Below, piece by piece: positions 33,102-41,393 of a stretch of DNA of 64,000 nt. This DNA is from Streptomyces griseoluteus (GTDB lineage Bacteria; Actinomycetota; Actinomycetes; Streptomycetales; Streptomycetaceae). How positions within the stretch are numbered: the first letter of the stretch is position 1; each line of letters starts with the position of its first letter. The notes under the pieces were generated by a model. The model was given only the letters and a program-made list of their open reading frames with translations. It searched no databases and was not told the origin of the DNA. Where the stretch lies: contig JOBE01000011.1 of assembly GCA_000717735.1 (NCBI GenBank), positions 62,001 to 126,000 on the forward strand. The letters run 5' to 3'. The position numbers and the translations under genes were made by a program.

Positions 33102-33746
33102 TCAGGCGTCGAGGTACGCGAGCACGGCGAGGACCCGGCGGTGGCCGCCGCTGTCGCCCGGCGGCAGGCCGAGCTTCAGGAAGACGTTGCCGACGTGCTT
33201 GTGCACGGCCCGCTCGGTGACCACCATCGAGCGGGCGATGGTGCCGTTGTCGTGCCCCTGGGCCATCAGCTCCAGAACCTCGCGCTCGCGGGGCGTGAGG
33301 GACTTCAGGGGGTCGTCGCGGCGGCGTGCGAGGAGCTCGGTGACGACCTCCGGGTCCAGGGCCGTACCGCCGGAGGCGACCCGCTCCAGGGCGTCGAGGA
33401 ACTCGTCCACCCGCCCCACCCGGTCCTTCAGGAGGTAGCCGACGCCCCCCGCGCCGCCCCCGAGGAGCTCGGCCGCGTAGGCCTCCTCCACGTACTGGGA
33501 GAGCACGAGCACCGGAAGTTCCGGCAGCCGTTCGCGGGCCGCGAGTGCCGCCCGCAGTCCCTCGTCGCGGAAACCGGGCGGCAGCCGCACGTCGAGGACG
33601 GCCACGTCGGGACTGTGTTCGAGGAGCAGCGGCAGGATCTCGGGCCCGGTGGCCGCGACCCCGGCGACCTCGTGGCCGGAGGAGGTCAGCAGCAGCACGA
33701 GGCCCTCCCGCAGGAGGGCGTTGTCCTCGGCGATCACCACGCGCAC
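33102..33746 (-). CDS. NarL/LuxR-family response regulator (214 aa)
   Basis: Receiver domain with acidic pocket E7-D8 and phosphoacceptor D52 (VAVLDVRLPP); conserved Ser and Lys later in PVLVLSQ and GYLLKDRV. The C-terminal LuxR HTH is SLTPREREVLELMAQGHDNGTIARSMVVTERAVHKHVGNVFLKLGL. ATG 33746 overlaps the kinase stop by 13 bp. It ends 69 bp from the convergent FtsX permease gene and likely controls it. Confidence 0.93.
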   Translation of the reverse strand: MRVVIAEDNALLREGLVLLLTSSGHEVAGVAATGPEILPLLLEHSPDVAVLDVRLPPGFRDEGLRAALAARERLPELPVLVLSQYVEEAYAAELLGGGAGGVGYLLKDRVGRVDEFLDALERVASGGTALDPEVVTELLARRRDDPLKSLTPREREVLELMAQGHDNGTIARSMVVTERAVHKHVGNVFLKLGLPPGDSGGHRRVLAVLAYLDA

Positions 33747-34936
33747 GGAAGCTCCACTTCTATCAGGGTCGGGCCGCCTTCGGGGCTGGTCAGTCGTACG
33801 GTTCCGTCGAGTGCGGCGACCCGGCGGCGCATGCCGGTGAGCCCGGAGCCGTCGCGCTCACCGGCCTCGGCCCCGCCGCGGCCGGCGTCCTCCACGCGTA
33901 TGCGCAGGGCGGACGGTTCCCGGGCGAGGGTGACGGAGGCGCGGTCCGCGCCGCTGTGCTTGGCGGCGTTGGTGAGGGCCTCGGCGACCACGAAGTACGC
34001 GGCGGCCTCGACGGCGGCGGGGGCGCGGCCGACCGCGGGGTCCGGGTCCGGGGGCTCTCCGTGGCCGGCCGGACCGGTCACGGACACCTCCACCTCCAGG
34101 CCGCTGCTCGCGGCGAGGGCGCGTACCGCCCCGGTCAGGCCTCGGTCGGTGAGGATCGGCGGATGGATGCCCCGGACCACGTGCCGCAGTTCGGACAGCG
34201 CCTCCTCCGTCTGCGTCTGCGCGTCGTCCAGGAGCTTCCGCGCGGTGGCGGGATCGGAGTCGTACGCCCGCCTGGCCAGGCCGATCCGCATGGAGAGCGC
34301 CACGAGCCGGGCCTGCGCGCCGTCGTGTAGATCGCGTTCGATCCGGCGCAGCTCGGCGCCGTGGGCGGCGACCGCACCCGCGCGGGTGGCCGTCAGCTGC
34401 TCGACGCGGGCGGCGAGCGCGGCGTCCCGGGCGGCCGAAGGGGCGGGGGCGAGCAGGGCGCGCGACCACTCTGCCCCGAGGTCGGCGAGCCGGCCGATGA
34501 GCGGCAGGACCACCGGCCGCCGTCCGGCGAGCAGGGCCACCACGCCGTCGACCATCAGGGCGGGTGCCCACAGCACCAGCGAGGCGCACCAGAGCAGCAG
34601 GCCGTAGACCAGCTGCGCGCCGGCCCAGACCAGGTCCCGGGCGGTGCCGGGGTCGCTGACGGCGGTGCGCACGCGCGCGGGGAGCGGTCCTTCGAGCGGA
34701 AGGTACGCCTCCGGGAGGGGCGCTCCGGTCCACGCGGCGGCCCTGCGCCGTTCCCGTCCGGCGAGCCGGCGCAGCAGCAGCACGCTCTCGGGGAGCACTC
34801 CGGCGCCGATGACGGTGACGGTGAGGAGGACCGTGAAGAGGGCTACGGGGACCATCAGCTGACAGAGGACCGCGATCGCGGCACCGCTCAGGAGGTGGAG
34901 CGACGCCCGGGCCGCTTCTCTGATCGCGTCGCGCAT
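33734..34936 (-). CDS. NarL-type sensor histidine kinase (400 aa)
   Basis: Two N-terminal hydrophobic hairpins (about 15-50 and 105-135) with very short external loops, then HisKA_3 with the phosphoacceptor His in ELRRIERDLHDGAQARL, and a HATPase_c domain (VVAEALTNAAKHSGA N box; GSGLTGMRRRVAALDG). The lack of an external domain suggests an intramembrane-sensing kinase, the type often paired with ABC transporters as here. It shares an operon with the following response regulator. Confidence 0.9.
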   Translation of the reverse strand: MRDAIREAARASLHLLSGAAIAVLCQLMVPVALFTVLLTVTVIGAGVLPESVLLLRRLAGRERRRAAAWTGAPLPEAYLPLEGPLPARVRTAVSDPGTARDLVWAGAQLVYGLLLWCASLVLWAPALMVDGVVALLAGRRPVVLPLIGRLADLGAEWSRALLAPAPSAARDAALAARVEQLTATRAGAVAAHGAELRRIERDLHDGAQARLVALSMRIGLARRAYDSDPATARKLLDDAQTQTEEALSELRHVVRGIHPPILTDRGLTGAVRALAASSGLEVEVSVTGPAGHGEPPDPDPAVGRAPAAVEAAAYFVVAEALTNAAKHSGADRASVTLAREPSALRIRVEDAGRGGAEAGERDGSGLTGMRRRVAALDGTVRLTSPEGGPTLIEVELPCAW

Positions 34937-35106
34937 GCGGCCAGGTTATGCGGGAGCACCCGAGGGGCGCGGTGGAGCAGGCACCACCATCGGTCCGGGG
35001 GCGTGCACCGCTGTGTGCGGATCGGCGGACCGCCGAGGATGGAAGCCGTACGGATCACGGCTCATCGCCGCCCACTCACCCACCCTTCCGAATCACGGAG
35101 ATCTCC

Positions 35107-35280
35107 ATGCGGTTCCTTTTCTGGTTGCTGCTCGCGGCGGGCGCCCTCGGCAACGTCTACCTCAACATCTTCGCCGGACTGACCGGCGCCACCCACATCG
35201 CGGCGGGCGCCGCCTCGGGCGTGGCGGTGCTCGGCTCCGCGGTCGGCCTCTGGCTCACCCGGACCCGCCGCGAGGCCTGA
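35107..35280 (+). CDS. Small membrane protein (57 aa)
   Basis: Two hydrophobic helices (FLFWLLLAAGALGNVYLNIFAGL and GAASGVAVLGSAVGLWLT) with a basic tail. An ACGGAGA ribosome binding site precedes ATG 35107. Divergent from the histidine kinase gene (170-bp gap). Resembles short unannotated membrane proteins found next to signalling genes; function unknown. Confidence 0.65.
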   Translation: MRFLFWLLLAAGALGNVYLNIFAGLTGATHIAAGAASGVAVLGSAVGLWLTRTRREA

Positions 35281-35369
35281 GGCCCGACGCCCGAGGCCCG
35301 AGGCCGTCCACGCGGTCGGGCCCGCGGCGGGCGCCTGACACGACGTGCCCCTCCGCCGTCCGGCGGGGG

Positions 35370-35392
35370 TTGTCAGAGGACTGCCCCACAAT
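35370..35392 (+). promoter_or_regulatory. RecA-NDp/PafBC-type promoter of holB
   Basis: TTGTCAGAG (35370-35378), 8 bases, CACAAT (35387-35392); one clear deviation from TTGTCRGTG (A for T at position 8) and T to C in the -10. It sits 27 bases upstream of the ATG, leaving room for the GAGGAGGGG ribosome binding site. Confidence 0.55.
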
Positions 35393-35419
35393 GGGAGGCG
35401 TACCTGAGGAGGGGCAGAC

Positions 35420-36622
35420 ATGGCCGTATGGGACGACCTGGTCGGACAGACACGGGTCGAGGAGCAGCTCTCCGCCGCCGCGCGGGACGCCGACGCGCTC
35501 GTCACCGCCCATGCCGCGGGGGAGCCCGAGCCCGACACCTCCCAGATGACCCACGCCTGGCTCTTCACCGGTCCGCCGGGGTCCGGGGTGGAGACCGCCG
35601 CGCGGGCGTTCGCCGCCGCGCTGCAGTGCGTGAGCCCCGACCGGGCGCTGGGCGGGGCGCCGGGCTGCGGCTTCTGCACCGGCTGTCACACGGCGCTGGT
35701 CGGCACCCACGCCGACATCACCACGGTCACCGCCGTCGGTGCCGTGGTGCGCGTCGAGGACATGCGCGACACCGTCCGCAAGTCGTACACCGCGCCGGCG
35801 AACGGCCGCTGGCAGGTGATCCTGGTGGCCGACGCCGAGCGGCTGAACGAGAAGTCGGCCAACGCGGTCCTGAAGGCCGTGGAGGAGCCCGCTCCCCGTA
35901 CCGTCTGGCTGCTCTGCGCGCCCTCGATCGAGGACGTACTGCCCACGATCCGCTCCCGCTGCCGCCACCTCAACCTGCGGACGCCTCCGGTGGACGCGGT
36001 CGCCGACGTCCTCGTGCGGCGCGACGGCATCGACCCCGAGACGGCCCACGCCGCCGCCCGGGCCACCCAGGGACACATCGACCGGGCCCGGCGGCTCGCC
36101 ACCGACGGGCGGGCCCGGGCGCGCAGGGCCGCCGTCCTCAAGGTGCCCCTGCGGGTCGACGACGTCGGCGGCTGCCTGAAGGCCGCCCAGGAGCTGATCG
36201 ACACGGCGACGGAGGACGCGGACCAGGTGGCGGAGGAGTCCGACGCCAAGGAGACGGAGGAGCTGAAGGCGGCTCTCGGCGTGGGCCCCGGCGAGCGGCT
36301 GCCGCGCGGCACGTCCGGCATGATGAAGGACCTTGAGGCGGACCAGAAGCGGCGCAAGAAGCGGACGCAGATCGACAGCCTGGACCTCGCCCTCACCGAA
36401 CTGACCGGCTTCTACCGCGACGTCCTCGTCCTCCAGCTGCGCTCGGGGGCGCCCCTGGCCAACACGGACGTACGGGACGCGCTGGAGCGGATCGCCCGGG
36501 ACACCACCCCGGAGCGCACCCTCCGCCGGATCGAGGCGGTCCTGGCCTGCCGCGTGGCCCTCGACCGGAACGTGGCACCGCTGCTCGCGGTGGAGGCGAT
36601 GACGCTGGCGCTGCGCGGCTGA
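35420..36622 (+). CDS. holB: DNA polymerase III subunit delta prime (400 aa)
   Basis: Clamp-loader subunit. The AAA+ domain has the P-loop position as GPPGSGVETAARAF, where the catalytic lysine is replaced by valine, expected for a delta-prime subunit that does not hydrolyse ATP. A zinc-binding cluster CVSPDR...CGFCTGCH follows, then LNEKSANAVLKAVEEPAPRTVWLL (Walker B/sensor region) and the SRC motif in TIRSRCRHLNL. An inserted charged linker (about 265-315) precedes the collar domain. Start and RBS are clear. Confidence 0.93.
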   Translation: MAVWDDLVGQTRVEEQLSAAARDADALVTAHAAGEPEPDTSQMTHAWLFTGPPGSGVETAARAFAAALQCVSPDRALGGAPGCGFCTGCHTALVGTHADITTVTAVGAVVRVEDMRDTVRKSYTAPANGRWQVILVADAERLNEKSANAVLKAVEEPAPRTVWLLCAPSIEDVLPTIRSRCRHLNLRTPPVDAVADVLVRRDGIDPETAHAAARATQGHIDRARRLATDGRARARRAAVLKVPLRVDDVGGCLKAAQELIDTATEDADQVAEESDAKETEELKAALGVGPGERLPRGTSGMMKDLEADQKRRKKRTQIDSLDLALTELTGFYRDVLVLQLRSGAPLANTDVRDALERIARDTTPERTLRRIEAVLACRVALDRNVAPLLAVEAMTLALRG

Positions 36623-36710
36623 ACCCGGGCGCCCGTTCCCCGGGCCGGGTCACCAAGGCGGACACGACACGATTGGACACGGTCCGTACCGGTCCGGATA
36701 CGCTCCGGCA

Positions 36711-38261
36711 ATGGACTCCAGGCGTTTGCTCCGTACGTCCGCCACGGCCCTCGCGGCCGCCGGGCTGATCCTCTCCGGCTGCACGAGCGGAAGCGACGCG
36801 GCGGCGTCCCGCACCACAGCGGCCCGCTCGGCCCCGTCGAGCTCACCCGACGCCGAGGCGTTGCGGAAGTACTACGCCCAGAAGCTGACGTGGCGCGACT
36901 GCGGAGTCACCGGCTTCCAGTGCGCCACCCTGCGCGCCCCGCTCGACTACGCGAAGCCGGACGGCGGCGAGATCGCGCTGGCCGTCTCCCGGGTCCGGGC
37001 GACCGGCCCGGGCAAGCGGCTCGGTTCGCTCCTGGTCAACCCGGGCGGCCCCGGCGGCTCCGCTGTCGGCTACCTCCAGGGGTACGCCGGCATCGGGTAC
37101 CCGGCACCCGTCCGCGCCCGCTACGACATGGTGGCCGTCGACCCCCGCGGAGTCGCCCGCAGCGAGCCCGTCGAGTGCCTGACGGGCCCGCAGATGGACA
37201 CGTACACGCAGGTCGACCAGACCCCCGACGACGCCGTGGAGACCGCCGCGCTCAGCGCGGCCTTCAAGGAGTTCGCGGCCGGCTGCGAGAAGCGGTCGGG
37301 GAAGATCCTGCCGCACGTCTCCACCGTCGAGACGGCCCGTGACATGGACATCCTGCGGGCGGTGCTCGGCGACGAGAAGCTGAGTTACGTGGGGGCTTCG
37401 TACGGCACGTTCCTCGGCGCCACCTACGCCGAACTCTTCCCCGGCCGGGTCGGCCGTCTCGTCCTCGACGGGGCGATGGACCCGTCGTTGCCGGCGGTCG
37501 AGCTCAACCGCGACCAGACCGGCGGCTTCGAGACCGCGTTCCGGGCCTTCGCCGCGGACTGCGTGCGCAAGCCGGACTGCCCGCTCGGCACGGAGTCGGT
37601 CGCGGCGGCCGGCGAGGCCATGAAGAAGTTCTTCCGCGACGTGGACGCCGAGCCCGTGCCCACCGGCGAGAGCCGCCCGCTCGGCGAGTCCCTCGCCACC
37701 ACCGGCGTGATCGCCGCGATGTACGACGAGGGCGCCTGGCCCCAGCTGCGCGAGGCCCTCACCCGGGCGATCGGCGGCGAGGGCTCGGGCCTCCTCGCCC
37801 TGGCCGACAGCTACTACGAGCGGGAGGCGGACGGCACGTACGCCAACCTCATGTTCGCCAACGCCGCCGTGAACTGCCTGGACCTGCCGCCGGCCTACAC
37901 GGGCCCCGCCGACGTCGAGAAGGCCGTCCCGTCCTTCGAGAAGGCCTCCCCGGTCTTCGGCGAGGGTCTCGCCTGGGCGGCCCTCAACTGCACCTCCTGG
38001 CCGACCCCGGCCACGGGCCGGCCGCACCGCATCACCGCCGAAGGCGCCGCCCCGATCCTGGTCGTCGGCACCACCCGCGACCCGGCCACCCCGTACAAGT
38101 GGGCCCAGTCCCTCGCCGGCCAGCTCTCCTCCGGCACGCTCCTGACGTACGAGGGCGACGGCCACACGGCGTACGGCCGGGGCAGCGACTGCGTCGACAC
38201 GGCCGTCAACACCTACCTCCTGGAAGGCACGCCTCCGCAGGACGGAAAGCGCTGCTCATAG
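36711..38261 (+). CDS. Secreted alpha/beta-hydrolase lipoprotein, Tap/SlpD-like tripeptidyl aminopeptidase (516 aa)
   Basis: The signal peptide ends with a lipobox (LILSGC, Cys about 24), so the enzyme is anchored outside the membrane. The alpha/beta-hydrolase fold has the oxyanion-loop motif LVNPGGPGGSAVGYL, nucleophile Ser230 in GASYGTF, Asp in GTTRDPATPY and His in GDGHTAYGRG. Cysteine pairs near CGVTGFQC and the C-terminal CVD...CS suggest disulfides. Family members remove tripeptides from extracellular proteins. TACGCT at 36699-36704 ends 6 bases before the ATG, consistent with a leaderless mRNA. Confidence 0.92.
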   Translation: MDSRRLLRTSATALAAAGLILSGCTSGSDAAASRTTAARSAPSSSPDAEALRKYYAQKLTWRDCGVTGFQCATLRAPLDYAKPDGGEIALAVSRVRATGPGKRLGSLLVNPGGPGGSAVGYLQGYAGIGYPAPVRARYDMVAVDPRGVARSEPVECLTGPQMDTYTQVDQTPDDAVETAALSAAFKEFAAGCEKRSGKILPHVSTVETARDMDILRAVLGDEKLSYVGASYGTFLGATYAELFPGRVGRLVLDGAMDPSLPAVELNRDQTGGFETAFRAFAADCVRKPDCPLGTESVAAAGEAMKKFFRDVDAEPVPTGESRPLGESLATTGVIAAMYDEGAWPQLREALTRAIGGEGSGLLALADSYYEREADGTYANLMFANAAVNCLDLPPAYTGPADVEKAVPSFEKASPVFGEGLAWAALNCTSWPTPATGRPHRITAEGAAPILVVGTTRDPATPYKWAQSLAGQLSSGTLLTYEGDGHTAYGRGSDCVDTAVNTYLLEGTPPQDGKRCS

Positions 38262-38301
38262 CCATGATCCGGGGGTGGTCGGAGCGCCCCCGGAAACTGT
38301 G

Positions 38302-38307
38302 TAGACT
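38302..38307 (+). promoter_or_regulatory. -10 element TAGACT of the tRNA gene
   Basis: TAGACT lies 39 bases before the first base of the tRNA, in a relatively AT-rich stretch (GAAACTGTGTAGACTTGG). The -35 region is not convincing. Confidence 0.4.
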
Positions 38308-38346
38308 TGGCCGCGCTGCTGCACCCAACATGGGTCTGCACGGCAA

Positions 38347-38420
38347 GCCGCCTTAGCTCAGTTGGCCAGAGCAACGCACTCGTAATGCGTAGGTCTCGGG
38401 TTCGAATCCCGAAGGCGGCT
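38347..38420 (+). tRNA. tRNA-Thr (anticodon CGT)
   Basis: A complete 74-nt cloverleaf: acceptor GCCGCCT pairs with AGGCGGC, D arm GCTC/GAGC, anticodon stem ACGCA/TGCGT with loop CTCGTAA, T arm TCGGG/CCCGA around TTCGAAT. CCA is not encoded. Reads ACG, a frequent Thr codon in GC-rich genomes. No integrated element is seen at its 3' end. Confidence 0.97.
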
Positions 38421-38427
38421 CGGAATT

Positions 38428-38463
38428 ACCCCAGGACTCACTCGCCGTGACCTGGGGTTTTTT
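38428..38463 (+). terminator. Rho-independent terminator of tRNA-Thr
   Basis: ACCCCAGG (38428-38435) pairs with CCTGGGGT (38451-38458), followed by T6 (38458-38463). A classic stem plus T tract, rare in this GC-rich genome. Confidence 0.9.
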
Positions 38464-38636
38464 CATGCCCTGGGCCGGTGCGGGCGGGTGTGCCCGAGTC
38501 GTGAACGCAACGTTCTCAAACCCGCCGGGCGGCGGGGGTCGAATCGTTCGGGCAGGTGATGTGGTGCCCCGGCGCCGCTGCCTAGGCTCGCTCCTGTGAC
38601 GCGACTCGACCACGCGTCGTCCCCAGGAGGGCTCCC

Positions 38637-39284
38637 ATGCCGCAGCACCAGCTTTCACTCCCGGCCCGTCTGTACCTCCTCGCGTGGAACACGGACAAGC
38701 AGAAGCTCACCAGCACCGACACCATCGGCCATGTGGTGCGGGCCGGGGCGCTGGCGGAGCTGGCCCTGCGCGGGCTGCTCGCCGACGCCGGTGGCAGGCC
38801 CGCCGTGGGCGAGCGGGCGTCGACGGGAGAGCCGGCGCTCGACGAGCTGGCCGAGCTGATAGCCCGCTCCCGGCCCCTGGCCTGGAAGGGCTGGATCAAC
38901 CAGGGCGTGAAGCCCACCCTCACCGCCGTGCGGGAACAGCTCGCGGAGGCCGGCCATCTGAGCCTCGACACCCACCGCCTCGGCGGCGTCGTCCCCGTGA
39001 CGACCGTGAACCTCCGCCTCACCGAGGCGGGCGACACCCTGCGGCATCAGGCCGTACGGACGCTGCGCGGCGAGGAGCCCGCCGACGCGCTGCCCGACCG
39101 GGACGCCGCTCTGGTCACGCTGGCCGCGGCGGGCGGCCTGCGCACCGTCGTCAGCGAGGCGGACTCCTGGGCGTACCGGCAGAGGCTCGCGGCGCTCGCC
39201 GGGCGCGGCGGCCCGGCCTTCGAGGTGCTGCGCAGGATCCTGCCGGAACTCCGCGAGACGGTGGAGGTCGCCCATGCGGGGTGA
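38637..39284 (+). CDS. GPP34 (GOLPH3/Vps74-like) family protein (215 aa)
   Basis: All-helical GPP34 fold: LSLPARLYLLAWNTDKQKL at the N-terminus, VVRAGALAELALRGLL and the later TLVAAGGLR-like region (LVTLAAAGGLRTVVSEADSWAYRQRLAAL). Eukaryotic members bind phosphatidylinositol-4-phosphate; in streptomycetes many paralogues exist and are linked to stress-related multi-gene loci, biochemical role unclear. AGGAGGG ribosome binding site. Stands alone between the tRNA and a two-component operon. Confidence 0.85.
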   Translation: MPQHQLSLPARLYLLAWNTDKQKLTSTDTIGHVVRAGALAELALRGLLADAGGRPAVGERASTGEPALDELAELIARSRPLAWKGWINQGVKPTLTAVREQLAEAGHLSLDTHRLGGVVPVTTVNLRLTEAGDTLRHQAVRTLRGEEPADALPDRDAALVTLAAAGGLRTVVSEADSWAYRQRLAALAGRGGPAFEVLRRILPELRETVEVAHAG

Positions 39285-39325
39285 GCGCCCCGCCCCCGCG
39301 CCGGCCCCGGCGGGCCCCGGCCCCG

Positions 39326-39352
39326 GGCGGCCCCGGGCGGCCCGGGGCCGCC
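39326..39352 (+). terminator. GC hairpin after the GPP34 gene
   Basis: A perfect 12-bp stem (39326-39337 with 39341-39352) with 3-base loop CGG, 41 bp after the stop codon. The flanking CCCCGGGCGG repeats give alternative pairings. Confidence 0.7.
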
Positions 39353-39426
39353 GGACGATCCGGGCCTCCCTAGAGTGACCGGGGCGTTGAACCGTCCTGA
39401 CGGACGTACCTGACGGAGGAGAGACC

Positions 39427-40143
39427 GTGATCCGCGCAGTCGTGGTGGACGACGAACAGCTCGTCCGTTCCGTGCTGCGCCTCATCCTGTCCTCCGCGAG
39501 TGACATCCAGGTCGTCGCGGACTGCGGCGGCGGACAGGCGGTGCCCACCGTCGTCGCGCACCGGCCCGATGTGGTGCTCCTCGACATCCGGATGCCGGAC
39601 GAGGACGGCCTGACCGTGCTGCGCGGACTGCGGACCGCCCTCGCGGGGCGGCTTCCCGCCGTCGCGATGCTGACCACGTTCGACGCCGACGAGTACCTCG
39701 GGCCCGCCCTGCGGCTCGGCGCCACGGGGTTCCTCCTGAAGGACACGGAACCGGAGCAACTGGTGCGGTCCGTACGGGTGCTGGCCGGCGGGAGCAGTGT
39801 GCTGGGCCCCGGCGTCACCCGTACCGTCGTCGACCACTTCACGGACCCCGCGCCCGCCGGGAGCGACCGACAGGCCGTGCAGGCCGTCCAGTTGCTCACG
39901 GCGCGCGAGCGGGACGTGCTCGCGCTGCTCGGCGAAGGGCTGTCGAACCTGCAGGCTGCCGAGCGTCTGGGGCTCGCCGGCAGCACGGTCAAGGACCACG
40001 TCAGCGTGGTGCTCGCCAAGCTCGGCGGCGTCAACCGGGTCCAGGCCGCCGTCATCGCCGACCGCGCCGGGCTCGTCGGCCGTGCGTACTTCGGCCGTAC
40101 GTACCTCGGCGGACCGAACCCCGTCTGCGGAGAGCCCGGTTGA
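39427..40143 (+). CDS. NarL/LuxR-family response regulator (238 aa)
   Basis: Receiver with D8-D9 and phosphoacceptor D53 (VVLLDIRMPDEDGL), conserved Lys in GFLLKDTEPEQLV; LuxR HTH LLTARERDVLALLGEGLSNLQAAERLGLAGSTVKDHVSVVLAKLG. An unusually long 35-residue tail follows the HTH (AAVIADRAGLVGRAYFGRTYLGGPNPVC...). GTG start with GGAGGAGAG upstream. TTGA overlap with the kinase gene. Confidence 0.92.
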   Translation: MIRAVVVDDEQLVRSVLRLILSSASDIQVVADCGGGQAVPTVVAHRPDVVLLDIRMPDEDGLTVLRGLRTALAGRLPAVAMLTTFDADEYLGPALRLGATGFLLKDTEPEQLVRSVRVLAGGSSVLGPGVTRTVVDHFTDPAPAGSDRQAVQAVQLLTARERDVLALLGEGLSNLQAAERLGLAGSTVKDHVSVVLAKLGGVNRVQAAVIADRAGLVGRAYFGRTYLGGPNPVCGEPG

Positions 40144-41291
40144 GCGCTCTTCCGGCGTGGCGTCCGGCCTGGCTTCCGGCCTGGCTTCCGGCGCCGCTGA
40201 CCAGGGGCGTCCCGGTCGTCGTGTGCGGTGTCGAGGCGGTGCTCGTCAACGGCGTCCCGCCCGGCCCCGAACTCGGGTCGGCGCTGTTCGCCGCCGCGGC
40301 CCTCCTGCTGCGCCACCGCCTGCCGGTGACCGTGCTGCTCGCCACCCTGCCGGGGCTCTACGTCGGGTACGTCGCCTTCGCCCCGCTCATCGCCCTGTAC
40401 ACCGTCGCCTGCCGGCGTGCCGACCGCCGGCTCCTGGCGCTGTGCGCGGCGCTGGTCGCCGTCGCCCACCTCGTGCCGTACCCCCTCGCGGACGATCTGG
40501 TGCCGTCCCCGTCCCGGGAGCTCGCGCTGCGGGTCATCGACGCGTTCGTGAGCGCCGGGGCGCCCGTCGTCTTCGGCCTCTTCGTCACCACCCGCCGTGA
40601 ACTCGCGGCCCGCCTGGCGGAGCTCACCCGCTCCCGGGGCCGCGAGGACCGGCTGCTCGCGGAGCGGGTCCTCGCCACGGAACGGGTCCGGCTGGCCCGC
40701 GAGATGCACGACGTGGTCGCCCACCAGGTGTCCCTGATCAGCCTCCAGGCGGGTGCCCTCAAGGTGGGCGCCCGGGACCCCGTGTCCCGCGACGCCGCCG
40801 CGACGATCCGCGAGCTGTCCGTCCGGACCCTCGTCGAACTGCGCCAGCTGGTGGGCGTCCTGCGCGCGGCGGGCGGGAACAGTGAGCAGCTCAGCCCGCA
40901 GCCCCGCCTCTCCGACATTCCCCGGCTGATCGAGAGCGGCGGGGTCGCCGTCGACTGCGACATCGCCGACGGCCTGGAGGACCGGTTCCCGGAGGCCGTG
41001 GAGCGGGCCGTGTTCCGTACGGTCCAGGAGACGCTGACCAACGTACGCAAGCACGCTCCCGGCGCCCGGACGGCGATAGCGGTCCGGGCGGAGGCCGACG
41101 GGCTGCGCGTCGAGGTCCGCAGCGGCCCGCCCGATCCGACGGTCCCGCGGCCGGACCTGCCCCACGGCGGTCACGGCCTGATCGGTCTCCGCGAACGGGT
41201 CCAACTCCTGGGCGGCGCCTTCGAGGCGGGGCCTACACGGGACGGTGGCTTCCTGGTCAGCGCGTGCCTTCCGCCGACCGCCGGACGGTGA
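40140..41291 (+). CDS. NarL-type sensor histidine kinase (383 aa)
   Basis: TTG start at 40140 overlaps the regulator stop. The N-terminus carries a WRPAWLPAWLPA repeat, then about five membrane helices (about 22-155), HisKA_3 with the phosphoacceptor in RLAREMHDVVAHQVSLISLQAGAL, and HATPase_c (VFRTVQETLTNVRKHAPG; GHGLIGLRERVQLLGG). The stimulus is unknown; no membrane-transport gene is adjacent, so its target may be elsewhere. Confidence 0.9.
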   Translation: MSALPAWRPAWLPAWLPAPLTRGVPVVVCGVEAVLVNGVPPGPELGSALFAAAALLLRHRLPVTVLLATLPGLYVGYVAFAPLIALYTVACRRADRRLLALCAALVAVAHLVPYPLADDLVPSPSRELALRVIDAFVSAGAPVVFGLFVTTRRELAARLAELTRSRGREDRLLAERVLATERVRLAREMHDVVAHQVSLISLQAGALKVGARDPVSRDAAATIRELSVRTLVELRQLVGVLRAAGGNSEQLSPQPRLSDIPRLIESGGVAVDCDIADGLEDRFPEAVERAVFRTVQETLTNVRKHAPGARTAIAVRAEADGLRVEVRSGPPDPTVPRPDLPHGGHGLIGLRERVQLLGGAFEAGPTRDGGFLVSACLPPTAGR

Positions 41292-41393
41292 ACGGCCGGC
41301 TCGTTCCGACAGGTGGGCGCCTGTGGCGGGCGCGGGCGGGAACCCCGTACAACACCACAAGCAACCAACCGGTAGGCGGAGCGAGAGGGCAGC

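Noticed and set aside
35420..36622. Defective clamp-loader gene because the P-loop lysine is missing
   Set aside because: Delta-prime subunits normally lack ATPase activity, so a changed P-loop is expected.
38347..38420. tRNA-Thr as attachment site of the mobile element
   Set aside because: The element's integrase is a serine recombinase located 31 kb away at tadA, and no repeat of the tRNA 3' end or integrase is near the tRNA.
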